64,000 nt of DNA from Liquidambar formosana (Eukaryota > Streptophyta > Magnoliopsida > Saxifragales > Altingiaceae). The DNA lies in the NCBI GenBank assembly GCA_039720395.1, contig CM077832.1, positions 24,639,607 through 24,703,606 of the forward strand. The letters are read 5' to 3'. Shown in pieces: positions 58,259 through 64,000 of the stretch. Position numbers and translations under genes: made by a program. The notes under the pieces are model-generated. The model saw only the letters and a list, made by a program, of their open reading frames with translations. It had not been told where the DNA came from and made no database searches. Within the stretch, counting starts at the first letter, position 1, and every line of letters starts with the position of its first letter.

Positions 58259-59230
58259 TTATGCTAAGTATAACAAAGCACCTATTGCACTAAGATATGA
58301 TACTTCAGGACCAAGTAGCATTTCTTTATTTTCTTTGGGGAAAAATGGATCTTTCTTAATATCAAGAGATCGAACCAACATGGGTGAACTTAGTGAATGT
58401 GCTTTATCCATATTAAAACGTTTCAATACCTTTTTGGTATAAGCTGATTGATGGATAAGAATTCCGTTTGATTTATGCTCGATCTGCAAGCCGAGACAAT
58501 ATTTTGTTCTCCCTAAATCTTTCATCTCAAATTCTTTTTTCAAATATTTAGCAGTTTTCATTATCTTTTCAGGAGTCCCAATTAAATTTATATCATCAAC
58601 ATAAACTGCAATGATGGCGAATCCAGATTCTGATTTCTTTATAAAAACACAAGGGCATATAGGATTATTAACATATCCTTTTTTAACTAAGTACTCACTA
58701 AAACAATTATACCACATTCTTCCAAATTATTTTAATCCATACAAGGATCGTCTCAGTTTAATTGAGTACATATTTTGTGCTTGTGATATATTTGCTTCAG
58801 GCAATTTGAATCCTTGAGGGACCTTTGTCTATATATTTGCATCTAACATTCTATACAGATATGCAATAACTACGTCCATAAGACGCATGTCAAGTCCTTC
58901 TGAGATTGACAAACTAATTAAATATTGAAATGTAATGGCATCCATTACAGGTGAATATATTTCTTTATAATCAATCCCAAGTCTCTGTAGGAAACCTTGT
59001 GCTATTAAACGAGCTTGATATCTGATGATCTCATTTTTATCATTATGCTTTCTTATAAACATCCATTTGTAACCCACGGGTTTCACATCATTGGGTATTA
59101 GGACTATAGGTCCAAATACTTTGCGTTTTTTTTAGCGAATCCAATTCTGCTTGGATTGATTCTTTCCACTTTGGCCAATCAGGTCTACTATAACATTCGT
59201 TTATAGTGCGTGGTTTAATATCATCATCAT
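58259..59230 (-). pseudogene. Ty1/copia reverse transcriptase, broken
   Basis: The frame 58259-58717 contains FIKKSESGFAIIAVYVDDINLIG (catalytic YVDD, in two parts here), FEMKDLGRTKYCLGLQIEH, GILIHQSAYTKKVLKRFNM and YLSAIGALLYLA. The more N-terminal part, 58829-59086, has KPVGYKWMFIRKHN, YQARLIAQGFLQRLGIDYKE and YSPVMDAITFQYLISLS. Before it, RPDWPKWKESIQAELDSL can be read to 59230. Stops and shifts separate the blocks. At 59231 the gypsy LTR cuts it off. Confidence 0.85.
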
Positions 59231-59863
59231 TGTAGACACCCCATTTTCACCCCCATGAGATCATGATATCATTTGGTTGGGTTTAGAAGCATGTAGGAGT
59301 CCCTAAGCCTTAAAGGACAATTTTGCCCTTTTAAGCCTTAGGAGAATAGGTCATCATTGCATGCATATTTTTGTCTCTTTGTTGAGTCCCATCACTTGCA
59401 TTTAGTTTCTAGGGTCATTTTGGATATGTGTGTCAAATTTGGTCCAATTCCAGATAGGTTTGGATAGCTAATTAGAACTTTTGCGACTTGAAGGGCAATT
59501 TCGTCTTTTACTTTGTATATTTTCCAATTGACTTCCAAATTTGCTCCGGAGTGTTCCATTGGCCTTAGAATGATGAAATGAGTCTAATTAAAGTGCCAAT
59601 TTAATTTATTGATAGGTTTGGGATTGGTTCACTACATTACCCTATGCTTAATTGACCCTTTTTCGGGTAATCGCCTCATGAAAACCCAGCCACTTGACCG
59701 TGGTCAGGGATTCTTGGTTCAAGAATATTCTATGCTTATTCTACACTGAATCCTTGAAATTTTGGCTTTTGAATCACTCAAATCGGAGTTAAAATGAAGA
59801 ATTTGTGTCCGTTTGAAGTTCAGAGTCCAAACCGAGCTAGAATTCCAAATTTTTTGGATTCTT

Positions 59864-59943
59864 CTCGGGTGACCGGTTGGGCCCAACCGGTTGGACCGGT
59901 TCACCAACCGGTTGGACCGGTTCATCCCAACCGGTCACCCGAG
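59864..59943. repeat. 18-bp-arm hairpin with AACCGGTT palindromes in LTR
   Basis: CTCGGGTGACCGGTTGGG (59864-59881) and CCCAACCGGTCACCCGAG (59926-59943) are perfect inverted repeats. The loop holds two further CCAACCGGTTGG palindromes. It sits about 200 bp upstream of the LTR TATA box. Confidence 0.9.
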
Positions 59944-60140
59944 AGTCCCATCCTGATTTTTCTCTTTTTGAATTTTTTACGAAATGGGACTCTACTACTC
60001 CGATTTTCTGCCTTCTAAAGGACTTCTAAGCCTAGTGGGAGGTGGTTTTGAGTTGTTTAACATTCATGGGATTTAATCACAGCCCTAGATTGTTTTTATG
60101 GTGAATTAATCTCAACCATTGGTTCATATGGTTGGTTGGT

Positions 60141-60148
60141 TATAAATA
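60141..60148 (+). promoter_or_regulatory. LTR TATA box
   Basis: TATAAATA followed by GAGG, about 910 bp into the LTR. Transcription would start near 60170-60180. The equivalent box occurs in the solo LTR at 8271. Confidence 0.6.
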
Positions 60149-61076
60149 GAGGCTCATTCATCAGCATAAGGGACTTTTGGCTTATTTGACACTTCATATT
60201 CATAAGAGAGAGAGGGACCACGAGTTTGAACACACTCATATCACTTGGAGGAGGCTTTCTACTGCAATTTCAAAGGAGAAGTAGAAGGGAACCAAGCCAA
60301 AGAGAAGGAAGAACGCAGCAAAGACCCTTGCTTCATTGTAAGTCTCCTTTGCTTTCTTTTACAATTCCTTCTTCTTCTACTCCATTCTCTGCATAACTAT
60401 GGCTTAGAATTGATTTAGGAATCATATATACTCTATATTTTAGAGTGTATATGATTCAAAAATTATGAGAACGCATGTTAGTGGATTAGGATTGTGAATT
60501 GCTTGCTGTTAGGATAGTTTCTCTCTTAAGGATAGAGGTACGTTTTGCATGAAAAATCAATTGATGTGTTTAGGCCGTTTTCTTTTCATGGTTCAATTAT
60601 ATGCATGATTTTAAGCATCTTTTGTATAGGACACTTGCTGTGTAAGCCTCGTCTTCATAGGTGTATGGATGATTATCCTTTTCGAGGATAATTATCGTCC
60701 TTAGAGGGTGAGGTTGTGCATGGGTGCTTTCTAGAGTGTGTTTAAGTGTGCTGTGAGTTTCTTTGCATTCTTAAGTATATATTTTACGTAGGATATGTGA
60801 AGAAACCATTCATACGGAGTGATTTCTACGTAAAATTATCTCCGGATAGTTTTACTTAAGAAAGCTCGCCGTAAGGATGATTATTTCGCATTCTTACATA
60901 AAGTACTTACCTAAGGCATCATGGTAGATTTTCTTTTCATGTTTAAGATTGTCATATGATATTTTCATTATGGTAATGCCTATTTAGCATGTTTTTGATA
61001 GTTTTTGTGCATGTTAGGGTGTTTAGAGCATATAGGAGCATATAGGATTGAGTTATTCTTTTGATTTTTGTTATTT

Positions 61077-62135
61077 GCATGATTTTTAGGTCATTGTATG
61101 CATGTTTAGTATTCTGTCTAGATTTGATTTAGGTCTTCTAATGATGATTTGAGCATGAATATGAATGATTTGAGCATGAATATGAATGATTTGAGCTTAA
61201 TAATTGCCTTATAGAATACATGGGGTGATTAATTGGTGATTTCTTGATGTTTTGGGATGATTTGCATGAGTGTTAGGTCATTATATGCATATTTAGTATT
61301 CTGTCCAGATTTGAATTAGGTGTTCTAATGATGATTTGAGCATGAATATGAATGGTTTGAGCTTAATAATTGCCCTATAGAATACATGGGGTGATTAATT
61401 GATGTTTTCTCGATGTTTCGGGATAATTTGCATATGGTAAGTGGTTTATGGTAAGTTGTGTATGAATTGTTCTCTTCTCCCCCTCGGGTTATTGTCTTTA
61501 CTTTGAATTAGAAGTCCTAAGTTTCCAACTCTCTCAAAATTTTGTTTTAATTAGAGTTCTATCTCTTTTAGAATTCTACTTTCACTAAAATTCTGTTTTA
61601 ATTAGAGTTCTATCTCTTTTAGAATTCTACTTTTCTTAAACTTCTTTTTGGATTAGAGTTCTATCTCTTTTTAGAATTCTACTTTTCTCAAACTTCTTTT
61701 TGGATAAGAGTTCTATCTCTTTTCAAATTCTATCTTTTCTCAAATTCCTTTTTTGGAAACTCTTCTTCTTTTTCAAACTCTTCTTTTCTTTTATTGGAAA
61801 CTTAGGGTTTATAGTTCATTGTAAAGGGAGTAACCCCTTCTCAATCGAACTACGTGGACTTTGATCATTGCATCTTTGTATGTAAGGTACGTAGGCGCTC
61901 ATTTGATGTTCAAGTCCGCCCTAAGATACTAAGTATCCTAGGTTTTTCTTTTTCTTTCTTTCTCTGTCTCTCTACTCATTTGTCCATCACATATATGCTA
62001 GTGGATAGGATAGACCCATGCTTATACATTTATCCATCACATATTTGTTAGTGGATAGGATGGATTTGTTTGCTTGCTCATTTATCCATCACATATTTGC
62101 TAGTGGATAGGATGGATTTGTTTGTTCATTCTCTC
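61077..62135. repeat. Three tandem arrays inside the gypsy LTR
   Basis: First, two ~180-bp units (61077 and 61264) share GGTCATTRTATGCAT and GATGATTTGAGCATGAATATG. Second, four ~60-bp units at 61540-61760 are built on GAGTTCTATCTCTTTT. Third, three ~51-bp units (61978, 62029, 62079) read TCCATCACATATNTGYTAG with GTGGATAGGAT. These expansions help explain the LTR length. Frames such as 61854-62051 and 62070-62279 are artefacts of them. Confidence 0.8.
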
Positions 62136-62634
62136 TATCTCTTACTTGCTTTCCATATCTCTCATACTTGTTCATGGATGTTTACATGCTTTATGGATGT
62201 TTATATGCTTTATGGATGTTCATGGATGAATGTGGATTATTTATGGATGATTCTTTGCATATACATGGTGACTAATTAGGAAGTGATTGAAATAGCCCAT
62301 ATAAATTCAGAGACCCATTTTGGGGCGATGTGGGTGCTTATAGGATGTTTCCTAGAATCTTCCCACATCGTAACTTAGTCTCCGAATCCTCTCTTGTTTT
62401 GATAGACCTGCTTTTCCTTGATCGGGGTCATGTGGTTTGTTTTCAAAGGTTTTCTTTAAAAACTGTTTTTATGGTTTTCCTCTTTTCCTAAAATGAGGTG
62501 GCGACTCCTTATTTGTTATGTTTTTGTGAACCTTTTAAAAACCAGATTTTTATTAATTTAAATCTCTACAAGTCTTTTTAAAAGAAGGGTTCTCCTTCCT
62601 TCCTCCCCTGGATCGAATCCCGTGGTTCACAGTC

Positions 62635-62652
62635 TGGCGACTCCACTGGGGA
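62635..62652 (+). promoter_or_regulatory. Primer-binding site for tRNA-Arg
   Basis: TGGCGACTCCACTGGGGA lies three bases after the LTR end. It is complementary over 18 bases to the 3' end of plant tRNA-Arg(ACG), including CCA, as recalled. This fixes the LTR boundary and the element's orientation. Confidence 0.85.
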
Positions 62653-63582
62653 ACTAGTGGACTAGACTCAAGGAATTTGTACGAGCTAATTTAATTTCTT
62701 AAATTAAAATCAATCACGTGCATACGCTTGAATGTGTGTTTACTTTATTGCATTGTGTGCGCAATTGCATTTGAATGATAGGTCGATGTATCCTTGCCTT
62801 TTCTGATTGGCCTAGCCTTGACCCCGGTTCCCCTCGTTCTCGGGTGTCATGTTTGCGAAGCTATCAACTCCTCTTGCTACGTATCCTTGGGTTTTACCCT
62901 TGGGTATATTAAATGGATCAACACGTACCACTTGACTCACGCGGCATCCCTCATGCCACACGTGATAGGTATATAGTTGATTCAAGCAAGTAGGGGACAC
63001 TATCCTACCCTTTTTAGTGCATATAATGGATTGTCTAGGACACATGGACTCGCCTAGTTTTAAAGTCACCATGCTTGTGGAATGAATGCAGGTACAGAGT
63101 GGATGTGTGTTTGAATGTATGTGTGTATGGAATGAATGTATGTGTGGCATGAATGTGTGTTGTGGGAATGAATGTGAATGGAATGGATGGCGATGCAATT
63201 CATGTCATGGTTCTTTGAGAAGATGATACAAAGCCCTCGATACAGTGATCCGGTTTCTTGCTCTTGAATGCGGTTGGAGATATGAATGAATGCTATGTGG
63301 GTGGTTAATTTTAAGGGGTAACATGGCTTTAAAATCAATCGACCTACATCCCTTTAGTATGACCTTCTTACCTAAAGCCCATTGGGCTCATAAGGATGAG
63401 AGGCCCAACTAAAGGAATGTTATTGAACCATTACCCGCCCGTTCAAATCAATTGTGGAGACTAAAGGCGCTTTGTGTCACTTTGTAACTAAGTATGGGTC
63501 ATTTGGTTGTAATAGAGTGCTGGCTTGGACTCGTGACTCTTCAGGCCGTTTGATCAGAGGAAGTACCGAACAAGACCTCGCC

Positions 63583-64000
63583 ATGGATGATACTTTTGCA
63601 TTGAATAAACCGGCTACACCTGAGGGGATATCTGTTTCTGGGACTCCCGCGGATCCACGAAGAATTGAGAGGCTATTGAATGATATCCTTGGGAAGTTGG
63701 AAGAGGTATCAGTGAAGTCTAAAACTGCAATAAGAATGGCACAAGAGATCAACAACCAAACCCCTGTCCTCATCCACAATGTTCCTACAGATCATGCCAT
63801 ACCCGACACTCGAGTCCCCATTGTCCATAATCAATCCAATCCATCTGCCCAAGCTGGAGGCCAAGCCCAAAATCCACCACCTCCACATACTCAATCATCA
63901 CCTCAAAATCCACCACCTCCACATACTCAACCTCCACTACAAAACATCCCCATTTATACCCAATCATCCACTTTCATCCCTACCACTGAAAACCCTCTTG
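63583..64000 (+). CDS. Gypsy gag N-terminus (partial, open at window end)
   Basis: From ATG at 63583 the frame stays open for 139 codons to the window edge. It begins MDDTFALNKPATPEGISVSG, then a helical IERLLNDILGKLEEV segment, and a Pro-rich part with repeated NPPPPHTQ words. The frame is also open upstream of this ATG to about 63430 but without another ATG. The position after the primer site and leader, and the composition, fit the gag of a Tat/Ogre-type element. The capsid core would lie beyond the window. Confidence 0.65.
   Translation, partial: MDDTFALNKPATPEGISVSGTPADPRRIERLLNDILGKLEEVSVKSKTAIRMAQEINNQTPVLIHNVPTDHAIPDTRVPIVHNQSNPSAQAGGQAQNPPPPHTQSSPQNPPPPHTQPPLQNIPIYTQSSTFIPTTENPL

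Larger units (their letters stand above)
59231..64000 (+). mobile_element. Ty3/gypsy LTR retrotransposon, 5' part, inserted in copia
   Basis: It begins with a 3401-bp LTR (TGTAGACACC to GGTTCACA, 59231-62631), then GTC and a primer-binding site complementary to tRNA-Arg, a leader, and an open gag start that runs off the window. A very long LTR with a tRNA-Arg primer site is typical of the Tat/Ogre branch of Ty3/gypsy; that placement is inference because no pol is visible. The element lies within copia coding DNA and so is younger than it. Confidence 0.8.

Noticed and set aside
62812..63198. 128-codon His/Ser-rich minus-strand frame
   Set aside because: It is antisense to the gypsy leader, and its His repeats come from GAATG/TGTGT simple repeats.
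1..64000. CRISPR arrays, bacterial operons, integrons or biosynthetic clusters
   Set aside because: Repeats here are transposon-derived, genes are spliced and plant-like, and no spacer-repeat pattern or linked enzyme set is present.

Overview
The window is AT-rich nuclear DNA from a flowering plant, most likely a woody eudicot. Spliced genes with long introns, GA/TA microsatellites and a dense, layered mix of plant transposons support this. Two host genes can be supported. Everything else of substance is mobile or repetitive DNA.

Host genes. (1) An F-box/kelch-repeat gene of the At1g74510/SKIP11 type lies on the minus strand (coding exon 10606-11943). Its start sits just inside an exon that follows a 5'-UTR intron. 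(2) A large plus-strand gene, 35945-55238, has eleven coding exons and joins in frame into a 1745-residue protein of the AIPP2/PAIPP2 family. It carries a PHD finger, a CCHC zinc knuckle, a SPOC-like domain and two EAR-like LxLxL motifs near the C-terminus. Its first intron appears to use a GC-AG splice pair. The leader carries uORFs, and further upstream lie an ACGTG cluster and a (GGGGT)n G-quadruplex candidate. Its introns contain LINE fragments, a solo LTR, MITEs and copies of a palindromic element.

Layout. 1-9430: ATATCG repeat DNA, LINE debris, palindromic elements, a TIR element, an element with 9-bp target duplications and unlike ends, a SINE, and a solo LTR flanked by CATAG. 10606-11943: F-box/kelch gene. 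12572-17160: tRNA-like 230-bp repeats, a hAT MITE and a 120-bp tandem array. 18207-23961: three related non-autonomous Helitrons, two with textbook A|TC...CTAG|T ends, with four palindromic elements between the two best copies. 24402-34056: LTRs of one gypsy-like family, with a hAT relic, a TIR element and a reversed solo LTR nested inside one another. 35470-55700: AIPP2-like gene. 56571-57030: duplicated simple-sequence DNA. 57116-59230: broken minus-strand Ty1/copia element. 59231-64000: a younger Ty3/gypsy element inserted in the copia, with a 3.4-kb LTR, a tRNA-Arg primer site and the start of gag, running off the window.

The two genes are divergent and about 24 kb apart, with no sign of a shared pathway. 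I found no gene cluster or novel enzymatic system. The most unusual material is structural: the nested-palindrome elements seated in TA repeats, the hairpin array inside a TIR element, the Helitron cluster, and the splice-site and uORF features of the chromatin gene. All coordinates and family calls were read by eye; no database search was run.
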